A stretch of DNA of 64,000 nt from an uncultured Bacilli bacterium. GTDB lineage: Bacteria; Bacillota_I; Bacilli_A; RF39; UBA660. The stretch is from NCBI GenBank assembly GCA_934085565.1, contig CAKOHG010000004.1, positions 86,388 through 150,387 of the forward strand, read 5' to 3'. Below the pieces are notes generated by a model, which saw nothing but the letters and a program-made list of their open reading frames with translations, ran no database searches and had not been told where the DNA came from. The translations under genes were made by a program, and so were the position numbers. Below, one piece after another: positions 17,248-24,976 of the stretch (position 1 is the stretch's first letter; every line of letters begins with the position of its first letter).

Positions 17248-17717
17248 AAGATTTTACCAAAATAGTAAATAAATTACGTGATCAAAAGTTAACGATTTCC
17301 ACCATGGAGTCTTGTACAGGAGGAAAAGTTGCCAGTGAAATAACCAATATTCCTGGTGCTAGTGAAGTTTTAAAATTCAGTGCCGTAACTTACAGTAATG
17401 AATATAAAATAAAAATGAGTGTTGATGAAAAAGTTATTGCTAAATACAGTGTTTATAGTATGGAAACAGCCATGGAAATGGCGAAAAAGATTACTATGTT
17501 TTCCAATAGCAACTGGGGAATTGGTATCACCGGTAAATTAAAAAGAAAAGATGAAGCAAATTTGTTTGGTGATGACAGCACGGTTTATGTCTGTCTTTAT
17601 AATAAAGATAAGGATATGTTTTATAAGGATACGCTTCTTTGCAAATATGATGAAAGAGTCAAAAATAAAGATTTAATCATAGATAAAATAATTACTATGT
17701 TAGAAAAAATACTATAA
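17244..17717 (+). CDS. pncC: CinA C-terminal domain protein (NMN amidohydrolase-like)
   Basis: This is a stand-alone CinA C-terminal domain of 157 residues. Members deamidate NMN to nicotinate mononucleotide, feeding NMN into the same route as PncA/PncB. The motif 'MESCTGGKVASEITNIPGAS' contains the catalytic Ser of 'xESCTGG', and 'VTYSNEYKI' follows as in the family. The usual 'GVAGP' is replaced by 'GITGKLKRKDE', so activity deserves checking. It overlaps nadE by 4 bases, consistent with coupling and a role in NAD salvage. Confidence 0.8.
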   Translation: MKDFTKIVNKLRDQKLTISTMESCTGGKVASEITNIPGASEVLKFSAVTYSNEYKIKMSVDEKVIAKYSVYSMETAMEMAKKITMFSNSNWGIGITGKLKRKDEANLFGDDSTVYVCLYNKDKDMFYKDTLLCKYDERVKNKDLIIDKIITMLEKIL

Positions 17718-17733
17718 AAGGTACAAATTTATG

Positions 17734-17754
17734 TGTTATAATCATTTTGTTGAT
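17734..17754 (+). promoter_or_regulatory. Internal promoter with degenerate operator, upstream of nrtR
   Basis: TGT-TATAAT (17734-17742) is an extended -10. It overlaps a palindrome-like site, ATAATCA-TTT-TGTTGAT (17738-17754), whose right part and flank (TTTTGTTGATAAG) resemble operator 2 (TTTTGTTAATAAG). This suggests autoregulation of nrtR. Confidence 0.45.
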
Positions 17755-17767
17755 AAGAGGAGATTTT

Positions 17768-18598
17768 ATGAGTATTTACAAAACAGAAGAAGAATTTTTA
17801 AAAAACTATAATGCGGATGCGTTTGAAAAATTATCTATGACAGCCGACATTTTATTAATCAGTGTATCTTCCGAAGAAAATGAAAACTATCGTAAGACTG
17901 ATAAAAAAATGATGAGTATTTTACTTGTTAAAAGAGAAGATTATCCTTATATAAATAAATGGTGTCTTCCTGGTGGATTTTTGGATGTCAAAAAAGAAAC
18001 CTTAGAAGAATGTGCTAAAAGAGTTTTAAAAAGAGAAACTAATTTAGACGATATTTATTTAGAACAACTTTATACGTACGATGCGGTGGATAGAGATCCA
18101 AGATTAAGAGTTGTTTCAACTTCTTATATTGCTTTAGTTGATAAAAATCGTTTACGTAAAGATTTAACCCCAAATGCTTCGTGGTTTGATATTACTTTGA
18201 TAGAAGAAAAAGACAATATAGTGGATATTATTTTAGATAACAAAAAAGAAACTTTACATCTAAAAATCAAAAAAACACTTTGTGAAAAAACAACCGATAG
18301 ATATCACTTTAGTACCGAAAAAAATGTTTTAGCTTTTGACCATGATTTGATTGTCTTGGCTGGTCTTGAACGAATGAAAAATAAAGTGAATTATACAGAT
18401 ATTGTCTTTAATATGATGCCAACTTATTTTACTTTAGGCGAGTTACAAAGTGTTTATGAAATTATTTTAGGTAAAAAATTACTGGCTCCCGCTTTTCGAA
18501 GAATTATTCAAGACAAAGTTGAAAAAACAAATAAAACAACTTCAGGAGATGGTCATAGACCTTCGGCTTTATTTCAATATAAAAATCATAATATATAA
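17768..18598 (+). CDS. nrtR: NrtR-type NAD metabolism regulator (NUDIX plus winged helix)
   Basis: The N-terminal NUDIX domain (about residues 30-170) binds ADP-ribose-like ligands in this family. The C-terminal winged helix (about 205-265, 'FTLGELQSVYEIILGKKL...FRRII') binds DNA. The NUDIX box 'GGFLDVKKETLEECAKRVLK' lacks canonical catalytic acids: RE reads RV and EE reads KR. That fits a sensor rather than an active hydrolase. ATG 17768 follows AGAGGAGA; the TTG at 17747 lies in the promoter. It probably represses the surrounding NAD salvage genes. Confidence 0.88.
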   Translation: MSIYKTEEEFLKNYNADAFEKLSMTADILLISVSSEENENYRKTDKKMMSILLVKREDYPYINKWCLPGGFLDVKKETLEECAKRVLKRETNLDDIYLEQLYTYDAVDRDPRLRVVSTSYIALVDKNRLRKDLTPNASWFDITLIEEKDNIVDIILDNKKETLHLKIKKTLCEKTTDRYHFSTEKNVLAFDHDLIVLAGLERMKNKVNYTDIVFNMMPTYFTLGELQSVYEIILGKKLLAPAFRRIIQDKVEKTNKTTSGDGHRPSALFQYKNHNI

Positions 18599-18662
18599 AT
18601 ATTTTATATATTATTTTTTAAAAAATATGTTATTACCAATATGATAATAAGAAAGGAAAACT

Positions 18663-19223
18663 ATGAAAATAGGTGTTTTTATTGGGAGCTTTAATCCGCC
18701 TCATGTAGGACATGAAAAAATAATGCAATACTTATTAGAAAAAAAGTTTGTCGATAAAATTTTACTTGTGCCAACGGGTAATTATTGGGATAAAAATAAT
18801 TTGTTACCTTTAAAAGAAAGAATTAATCTTCTAAAGTTTTATGAAAATAAATGTATTACAGTGGAGACAGAATATAATAACTGTACTTTTACTTATGAAT
18901 TGATGAGAAATTTAAATAAAAAATATATAAGTGATGAATTATTTCTTATCATGGGTGCTGATAATATTGTTAATTTTACGAAATGGCAAAATTATGAGGA
19001 ATTACTCGAATATCCCATTATTGTTATGAATCGTAATCATATTGATATTACAAAGTATACTGAAAAATTAAAAGGAAATTTTTTGATTATCAAAGATTAT
19101 CCCTTTATTGATATTTCTTCTTCCCAAATTAGAGAAAATATTAAGTTGTATCAAAATTATTTAAAAAAAGAAGTCTATAAATCTATTATAGAAAATAAAT
19201 TATATGGAGAATGTTATGAATGA
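18663..19223 (+). CDS. nadD: Nicotinate-nucleotide adenylyltransferase
   Basis: It adenylates nicotinate mononucleotide to deamido-NAD, the step between PncB and NadE. The nucleotidyltransferase start 'GVFIGSFNPPHVGHEKI' contains the HxGH motif, and the C-terminal 'DISSSQIRENI' matches the ISSTxxR motif. Its 186 residues are typical. Its presence completes the nicotinamide-to-NAD route within one cluster. Its 3' end overlaps the start of prs by 8 bases. Confidence 0.92.
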   Translation: MKIGVFIGSFNPPHVGHEKIMQYLLEKKFVDKILLVPTGNYWDKNNLLPLKERINLLKFYENKCITVETEYNNCTFTYELMRNLNKKYISDELFLIMGADNIVNFTKWQNYEELLEYPIIVMNRNHIDITKYTEKLKGNFLIIKDYPFIDISSSQIRENIKLYQNYLKKEVYKSIIENKLYGECYE

Positions 19224-20250
19224 ATTAAAAATGGTATGTATGGATAATATCCGTGAGTTAGGAAAAAAAGTAGATAGCTATTTAAAAAAGAAATATAATA
19301 GCTCACAATCTTATCTTGTGGAGTTTAAAAGAGATCGTTTTAATAACGGCGAAGGTAAATTTACTTTTTTAGAATCGATGAGAGATAAAGAAGTCTTTAT
19401 TTTATCGGATGTTGGTAATTACAGTGTGACGTATCAAATGCATGGTCATGAAGTGATGATGGGACCAGATGAACATTTCCAAGATATTAAAAGGTGTCTT
19501 AATGCCTTATCTGGGTACGCTAAAAAAATTGTGTTAGTCATGCCTCTTTTATATCAGTCAAGGCAGGATAAAAGAAATAACTATGAAAGTCTCGATTGTG
19601 CTATGGCTTTAAAAGAACTTGCTAATCTTGGGGTAAATGAGATTGTTACCATGGATGTGCATAATAACAGTGTTTCTAATGCCATTCCAAACCTTCCTTT
19701 TGAAAGCTTTTTACCAGCTGATGTTATTTTAAAGGAGCTAACCTCTAAAGAAAAACTTGGCGATTTAATCGTCATTAGTCCAGATGTTGGAGCTACGAAA
19801 AGAGCTCGTGTGTATGCAGATACGTTAGGAATTAACGTGGGCTTGTTTTATAAAAGGCGTGATTTAACTAAAGTTATTAATGGTAAAAATCCAATCATTG
19901 AGCATACCTATCTAGGCGATTCTGTAAAGGGAAAAACGTGTTTAGTCGTTGATGATATGATTGCTTCTGGTTCTTCTATTATTGAAGTAGGAGAAAGGCT
20001 AAAAAGTTTAGGCGCACAAAAAGTATTTTTTATTACTACTTTTTCTTTATTTACGGAAGATATTAAGTGTTTTCAAAAGTCTTATCAAAATAAAGTGTTT
20101 GATAAATTATATACAACTAATTTAAGTTACATTCCAGCATCTTACCAAGATGAACCATGGTTACATGTCGTGGAATGTTCTCAAAAAATAGCTGAAATTA
20201 TTGATGGAATTCACCAAAGTAAATCCTTAGAAAATTTTATTAACCGTTAA
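19216..20250 (+). CDS. prs: Ribose-phosphate pyrophosphokinase (PRPP synthase)
   Basis: It makes PRPP from ribose 5-phosphate and ATP. The PRPP-binding loop is 'CLVVDDMIASGSSI' (DD...SG); 'PLLYQSRQDK' and 'TMDVHN' match catalytic and ATP-binding regions. It is 344 residues from ATG 19216 (ATG 19204 lies within the ribosome site TATGGAGA). It looks divergent from the canonical allosteric class. Being at the end of the NAD cluster, overlapping nadD, it probably supplies PRPP to PncB. A housekeeping copy may exist elsewhere. Confidence 0.88.
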   Translation: MNELKMVCMDNIRELGKKVDSYLKKKYNSSQSYLVEFKRDRFNNGEGKFTFLESMRDKEVFILSDVGNYSVTYQMHGHEVMMGPDEHFQDIKRCLNALSGYAKKIVLVMPLLYQSRQDKRNNYESLDCAMALKELANLGVNEIVTMDVHNNSVSNAIPNLPFESFLPADVILKELTSKEKLGDLIVISPDVGATKRARVYADTLGINVGLFYKRRDLTKVINGKNPIIEHTYLGDSVKGKTCLVVDDMIASGSSIIEVGERLKSLGAQKVFFITTFSLFTEDIKCFQKSYQNKVFDKLYTTNLSYIPASYQDEPWLHVVECSQKIAEIIDGIHQSKSLENFINR

Positions 20251-20255
20251 TTAGA

Positions 20256-20284
20256 GTTGACAAAAGAGAGAAAAGCTCTTAAAA
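20256..20284 (+). promoter_or_regulatory. Promoter of the T-box/gltX unit
   Basis: TTGACA (20256-20261) and TAAAAT (20279-20284) are separated by 17 bases, directly upstream of the T-box leader. Confidence 0.75.
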
Positions 20285-20291
20285 TAATTTT

Positions 20292-20503
20292 TGAAAGCAG
20301 AGAAAAAGAGGAGTAAAAATGTTTTACTTTTAAAGAGAGTCTATGTTTATGGGTGGAAATAGATAAAGTGACATTTTGAAGAAACTTTGGAGTTGATTAT
20401 ACGTTCAAGTATAATCCGGGAATTTCCCGTTATCAAAATAAGAAAAAAATAAGGTGGTACCACGAATAGATTCGTCCTTTGGGTGGTGGCACCTTTTTTA
20501 TTT
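20292..20503 (+). promoter_or_regulatory. T-box riboswitch leader, probably tRNA-Glu responsive
   Basis: The conserved T-box sequence AAGGTGGTACCACG lies at 20451-20464. It starts a terminator whose distal arm GGTGGTGGCACC (20481-20492) runs into a T tract. A stable hairpin, GATTATAC/GTATAATC (20395-20416), lies upstream as stem III. The stem I region contains AGTA at 20312 and GAA triplets near 20378-20383, one of which could be the glutamate specifier. The downstream gltX gene supports Glu specificity; the exact specifier was not folded. Confidence 0.88.
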
Positions 20504-20521
20504 TAGAAAGAAGGAAATAAA

Positions 20522-22168
20522 ATGACAAGAGAAGAATATGCTAGTATGCTTTTGCCAAACGTAAAGCATGACAGAGCTTACTATGAAGAAAAATATCCAA
20601 AAAGAGATTTAGAAGAAGGAGCTATGGTAACACGTATTGCCCCAAGTCCAACTGGTTTTGTTCATATTGGAACTCTTTACCAAGCTATCGTAGCCGAAAG
20701 ACTTGCTCATGAAACGAATGGAGTATGTTTCTTAAGAATTGAGGATACTGATCAAAAACGTTTAGTTGTTGATGCCATAGATCAAATTATTAATTCTGTT
20801 AAAGAATATGAGGTTAATTTTGACGAATATCCTCTTGATGTAGATCATTATGTCGGGGATTATGCTCCTTATGTTCAAAGTAAAAGAGTAGATATTTATC
20901 AAGCATTTGTAAAAGATTTGCTCATTAAAGATTTAGCGTATCCATCATTTTTAACCAGTGAAGAATTAAATGAAATTACTGAAAAACAACAAAAGAGAAA
21001 ACAAAGAATCGGATACTATGGCATTTGGGCTAGTAAAGAACGTGCCATGACGATGGAAGAAGTAAAAGAAAAAGTAGAAGCAGGAATTCCTTATGTTATT
21101 CGTTTAAAAAGTAAAGGAAGTTTTGATAATAAAGTTGTCGTTAACGACTGTATTAAAGGTCGTATTGAATTTCCTGAAAATGACATGGATATTGTCTTAT
21201 TAAAAAGTGATGGAATTCCAACTTATCATTTTGCTCATGCGGTAGATGATACTTTAATGGGAACTACTCATGTGACACGTGGTGATGAATGGGTAAGTAG
21301 TTTGCCAGTTCATGTTGATTTATTTAATACTTTAGGATTTCCAGTTCCACATTATGCTCATTTAGCCACTATTCAAAAAGAAGAAGATGGTAAAAGAAGA
21401 AAAATTAGTAAAAGAAAAGATCCTGAAGCTAATGTAGCTTATTACAGTGAAAAAGGTATTCCTAAGGAAGCTGTTAAAATTTATTTATTAACACTTGCTA
21501 ACTCTAATTTTGAGGAATGGTTCTTAAATAATCCAGGTAAAAATATTAATGATTTTTATGTGTCATTTGATAATATGAGTACAAGTGGTGCTTTATTTGA
21601 TATGGAAAAACTTCTTAATATTTCTCGTAACTATTTAAGTCGTATTAGTGCTGAAAAGTTTTATAATGAACTTCTATCTTGGGCCAAGATAAATGATGAA
21701 GAATTTTCTCATGATTTAGAAACATATAAAGATATTGTCATTTCTACTTTAAACATTGAAAGAGAATGCGAAAAACCACGTAAAGACTACGCTATGTTTA
21801 GTGAAATTAAAAATAATATTTCTTATATGTATGGTGAGTTTACATGTGATAATTATGAATGGCAAAAAATCAGTGATATCGATGAGATAAAGAATATTTT
21901 ACATACTTATATTACAAAATATTATGATGAAAAAGATAATCAAGAAGATTGGTTTAATAAAATAAAACTTTTATGTGATGAACTTGGTTATGCTTCTAAT
22001 ATGAAAGAATATAAGAAAAATTCTGAAAACTTTAAAGGAAATGTTGCGGATGTTTCTACCGTTATAAGAGTTGCTATGACAGGACGCTCTAAAACCCCAA
22101 ATTTATATGATATTATGTTAATTCTAGGTCGTGAAGAAATTGTTAAAAGAATAGAATTATTGGGGTAA
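20522..22168 (+). CDS. gltX: Glutamate-tRNA ligase
   Basis: This class I aminoacyl-tRNA synthetase charges tRNA-Glu (and in many Firmicutes tRNA-Gln). The HIGH motif is 'PTGFVHIGTLYQA', the KMSKS-like motif is 'RRKISKRKDPEA', and 'FLRIEDTDQKR' is typical of GluRS. Its 548 residues are slightly longer than usual because of a divergent C-terminal anticodon-binding region. It is expressed behind a T-box leader. The next gene begins two bases after its stop, so the phosphoesterase and the sugar pyrophosphorylase are probably co-transcribed. Confidence 0.95.
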   Translation: MTREEYASMLLPNVKHDRAYYEEKYPKRDLEEGAMVTRIAPSPTGFVHIGTLYQAIVAERLAHETNGVCFLRIEDTDQKRLVVDAIDQIINSVKEYEVNFDEYPLDVDHYVGDYAPYVQSKRVDIYQAFVKDLLIKDLAYPSFLTSEELNEITEKQQKRKQRIGYYGIWASKERAMTMEEVKEKVEAGIPYVIRLKSKGSFDNKVVVNDCIKGRIEFPENDMDIVLLKSDGIPTYHFAHAVDDTLMGTTHVTRGDEWVSSLPVHVDLFNTLGFPVPHYAHLATIQKEEDGKRRKISKRKDPEANVAYYSEKGIPKEAVKIYLLTLANSNFEEWFLNNPGKNINDFYVSFDNMSTSGALFDMEKLLNISRNYLSRISAEKFYNELLSWAKINDEEFSHDLETYKDIVISTLNIERECEKPRKDYAMFSEIKNNISYMYGEFTCDNYEWQKISDIDEIKNILHTYITKYYDEKDNQEDWFNKIKLLCDELGYASNMKEYKKNSENFKGNVADVSTVIRVAMTGRSKTPNLYDIMLILGREEIVKRIELLG

Positions 22169-22169
22169 A

Positions 22170-23033
22170 ATGAAAAAAATTGGAATTATATCAGATATAC
22201 ACTCCAACAAAGACGCTCTTTATCAAGTCCTTCTTGATATGGAAAAAAGAGATGTTGATGAAATTATTTGCTTAGGGGATATGATTACTAAATATATCTA
22301 TCCTCGACAAGTGGTAGATACTTTAAAGAGTGAATGTAAAATTCTTATAAAAGGAAATTGTGATGAAAATGTTGTTAAAAATGAAAATTTTAAATATGCA
22401 AGAGAACAATTAGGACTTCATAATATAGAATATTTATCTGCTTTACCTGTTTTAAAGCAAGAATTTTTAAATGAATTACTTATTAATTATTTTCATGCGA
22501 TGCCAGAAAATATTTCTAAAATATACAATCCTTTAAATACTATGAATGTTAACACGAAAGAAATGCTTTTAGGGGATAAATCACAAATAAGTTTTGCAGG
22601 ACATACACATATTCCTTATATTCAAATTGTGTCGCCTAAAGGTAACCAGATAGTGACAGAACATCCTGTTTTTATAGAAAAGGATACTAGTTATATTGTT
22701 AATGTTGGAAGTGTAGGAGATCCTTTAATTGAAACAACTTCTAGTAAACAAAATTGGCTTATTAGTGAAACGATGAATTATGTCTTATTTACATATGATA
22801 CTCCTAAACCAAGCATTGAAATTATAAACGTCCCATATAAAGATTTATTAGTAAAAGTTTATATGGATTTTGTATTGAAACAACAACTTGATGAGAATGG
22901 TAAAAGACAGTATCCCAGATCACCTAAAGATACTCAAAAAATATATGAATCGCTTCGTTATCAAAACAATACAATTTATGATGGTCAAAAAATTATGGCA
23001 CCAGAAGAAATTGATCATCATAGGATAATATAA
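22170..23033 (+). CDS. Calcineurin-like metallophosphoesterase
   Basis: This is a 287-residue YfcE/MJ0936-type phosphoesterase. The metal-binding motifs are 'ISDIHSN', 'CLGDMI', 'IKGNCDE' and 'GHTHIPY', covering the expected Asp, His and Asn ligands. There is an unrecognised C-terminal extension of about 60 residues after 'VNVGSVGDP'. The substrate is unknown. It lies between gltX and a UDP-sugar pyrophosphorylase with very short spacing. Confidence 0.85.
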   Translation: MKKIGIISDIHSNKDALYQVLLDMEKRDVDEIICLGDMITKYIYPRQVVDTLKSECKILIKGNCDENVVKNENFKYAREQLGLHNIEYLSALPVLKQEFLNELLINYFHAMPENISKIYNPLNTMNVNTKEMLLGDKSQISFAGHTHIPYIQIVSPKGNQIVTEHPVFIEKDTSYIVNVGSVGDPLIETTSSKQNWLISETMNYVLFTYDTPKPSIEIINVPYKDLLVKVYMDFVLKQQLDENGKRQYPRSPKDTQKIYESLRYQNNTIYDGQKIMAPEEIDHHRII

Positions 23034-23051
23034 GGATGTGAAGATTCACTA

Positions 23052-24239
23052 ATGAAAAAAGAAACTTTTAAAATTGATAACAGTCATTTGCTTTCATATC
23101 AAAATGAGTTATCTAAAGAAGAATATTGGCAATTAAAAAAAGAAATTTCGCAAATACCTTTTCATCATTTAAGAAAAATTTATCAAAATTCTTATAAAGA
23201 TGAAAAATATAGTGCTAAAGATATTACACCTTTAAAATATTATGAACAAGAAAAGATAGACAGTTTTTATTCAGAGATAGGTTCAAAATATTATAATTCT
23301 TATGCTGTTTTAACCTTAAGTGGGGGTTCGGGCAGTCGCTTTGGTTATGATGGTCCCAAAGGAACATTTGAGTTTACTATCAATAATAAAAAAGAAAGCA
23401 TGTTCTCATTGCAAGCCCTAAAATTAAAAAAAATATATGAAGAAACAGGTAATTATTTGTTATGGCTTATTATGACTAGTATAGAAAATCACGACGCAAT
23501 TATAAACTATTTTGAAAAAAATAATTATTTTGATTATCCTAGAGAAAATATTTATTTTTTTAGCCAGAGTGAATTGCCTGTTTTAAATATTTCTGGCCAA
23601 TGTATTTTAAAAGATAAAGGGCATGTTTTAAAGGCTTCTGATGGTAATGGGCAAGTGTTTAAGTCCTTAAAAACTTCTGGAATGCTAAAAGAATTAAAAA
23701 AAAGAAATATCTTGTATGTGGAATGTATAAATATTGATAATATTTTAGCACCATTATATGATTCTTCTTTTATAGGACTCATGGTTCATCATAATTATTT
23801 AGTAGGGACGAAAACAAGTATTAAAGAAAATCCTGACACAAATGAATATGTTTTTTGTAAATATAAGAACAAACCTTTTCTTTATAATCTAAATGCTATA
23901 GATAAAAGTTTTGAAAAAGATAGTAATTTATATCAAGATACGTTTTTAGGAATATCATTATTTCATATTAAAGCTTTAGAAAAATTATCTAAAATTAATT
24001 TACCTTATCATAGAGCATATAAACATTATGATTATATAAATCCTGATAGGACATTATCATCTAGAGTTGAGAAAAATGCCTTTAAATTTGAAAAATTTAT
24101 TTTCGATGGCTTTTCGTATTTTGATGATTTACTTTTATACCGAATTGATAAAGAAAAAGAATTTGCCCCAATAAAAAGTCAAACAGGTCCAAATTCTTTA
24201 GAAGAAGCTATAAAAAAATATGAGAAATATTATCATTAA
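23052..24239 (+). CDS. UDP-sugar pyrophosphorylase (UDPGP/UAP type)
   Basis: This nucleotidyltransferase belongs to the eukaryote-like UDPGP family (UDP-N-acetylglucosamine or UDP-glucose pyrophosphorylase), not the GlmU or GalU families. The signature 'LSGGSGSRFGYDGPKGTF' corresponds to LxGGxGTRLGxxxPKG. 'VECINIDNILAPLYD' matches the acidic metal-binding segment and 'KSQTGPNSLE' a late conserved Lys region. Its 395 residues are at the short end of the family. It probably makes a UDP-sugar for envelope glycans; the exact sugar cannot be read from sequence. Confidence 0.82.
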   Translation: MKKETFKIDNSHLLSYQNELSKEEYWQLKKEISQIPFHHLRKIYQNSYKDEKYSAKDITPLKYYEQEKIDSFYSEIGSKYYNSYAVLTLSGGSGSRFGYDGPKGTFEFTINNKKESMFSLQALKLKKIYEETGNYLLWLIMTSIENHDAIINYFEKNNYFDYPRENIYFFSQSELPVLNISGQCILKDKGHVLKASDGNGQVFKSLKTSGMLKELKKRNILYVECINIDNILAPLYDSSFIGLMVHHNYLVGTKTSIKENPDTNEYVFCKYKNKPFLYNLNAIDKSFEKDSNLYQDTFLGISLFHIKALEKLSKINLPYHRAYKHYDYINPDRTLSSRVEKNAFKFEKFIFDGFSYFDDLLLYRIDKEKEFAPIKSQTGPNSLEEAIKKYEKYYH

Positions 24240-24264
24240 ACCATTATCTATCAGGTAATGGTTT
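24238..24264. terminator. Bidirectional terminator between convergent genes
   Basis: AAACCATTA (24238-24246) pairs with TAATGGTTT (24256-24264), flanked by A and T runs, so it can serve both the sugar pyrophosphorylase and the holin-like gene. Confidence 0.8.
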
Positions 24265-24649
24265 TTGTCATAGAATCTAAAATCTTTTGTAAATAATTAG
24301 TTAAAAAATCTGGTACTTTAAGTCCTAAGGCTAGAGCATGTTTGAAAATACAACTAACTTCATTAATAAAAAAGGTTTCTAAAATTAATTTACGAATACT
24401 ATCTAATTTAAAAATGTTATCTAAGAAAACCGAAACGGTGATTAAAGAAAGATAACCAAATATTTTGAAAGTTTTTAAAATAATATCTCTTTTTTTAAAT
24501 GTTTTATTTTTTACTTCGATAAATAAGGATAAGAAATAATTAATCCCAAAGAGGGTAAATAAAGAAAGAAGTAGGTAGTCAATACTACCATATAAAAATT
24601 CACCAATTTGCAAAAAAAATGTTAAAATGGTAATAAATATAATTCGCAT
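24251..24649 (-). CDS. Phage-holin-4-family membrane protein
   Basis: This is a 132-residue protein with three or four hydrophobic segments, including 'YLLLSLFTLFGINYFLSLFI' and 'FGYLSLITVSVFLDNIF'. The C-terminal segment 'NEVSCIFKHALALGLKVPDF' has the Asn-Glu and length typical of the TcdE/BhlA-like holin family (holin 4_1), which includes many chromosomal members. AGGAGGAG precedes the ATG. No endolysin or phage gene lies nearby, so it is probably a domesticated holin or a protein-export pore; this is inference. Confidence 0.7.
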   Translation of the reverse strand: MRIIFITILTFFLQIGEFLYGSIDYLLLSLFTLFGINYFLSLFIEVKNKTFKKRDIILKTFKIFGYLSLITVSVFLDNIFKLDSIRKLILETFFINEVSCIFKHALALGLKVPDFLTNYLQKILDSMTKTIT

Positions 24650-24714
24650 AAAGTCTCCTCCTACTATAGGATAAGAGAAAAGGCATGTTTTGGCACGGCG
24701 AATGAGGTGATATT

Positions 24715-24945
24715 ATGTATATATTAGAAAAAAATAAAATAAAAGATGAAAACGAGTGGGTAAGTCTCACTTATCATGAGAAAGACCATATTTTTTATAT
24801 CGATAAAGTTTGGGTGAGAGAAGATAAAAGAGGTTTAGGATTAGCTAAAAATATCATGGACTATTTTATTGATTTATATTCCGATAAAGAAATCATAGGT
24901 TTATGTTCTTATGCTCAAAATTATCTTGCCAAAAAGGGTATTTAA
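24715..24945 (+). CDS. Small GNAT-type acetyltransferase (YjdJ-like)
   Basis: This is a 76-residue minimal GNAT fold. 'YIDKVWVREDKRGLGLAKNI' carries the acetyl-CoA-binding R/GxGxA-like loop, and 'LCSYAQNYLAKKG' matches the Cys-containing C-terminus of the YjdJ/GNAT_2-like family. GAGGTGAT lies 7 bases before ATG. Substrates in this family are unknown. It sits just upstream of the cysteine desulfurase. Confidence 0.75.
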   Translation: MYILEKNKIKDENEWVSLTYHEKDHIFYIDKVWVREDKRGLGLAKNIMDYFIDLYSDKEIIGLCSYAQNYLAKKGI

Positions 24946-24976
24946 CAATAAAATAAATAATGTTTGAGGTGAATTT

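Noticed and set aside
24251..24649. Holin-like gene as a sign of a prophage
   Set aside because: No terminase, portal, tail, endolysin or integrase gene lies nearby; chromosomal members of this family are common.
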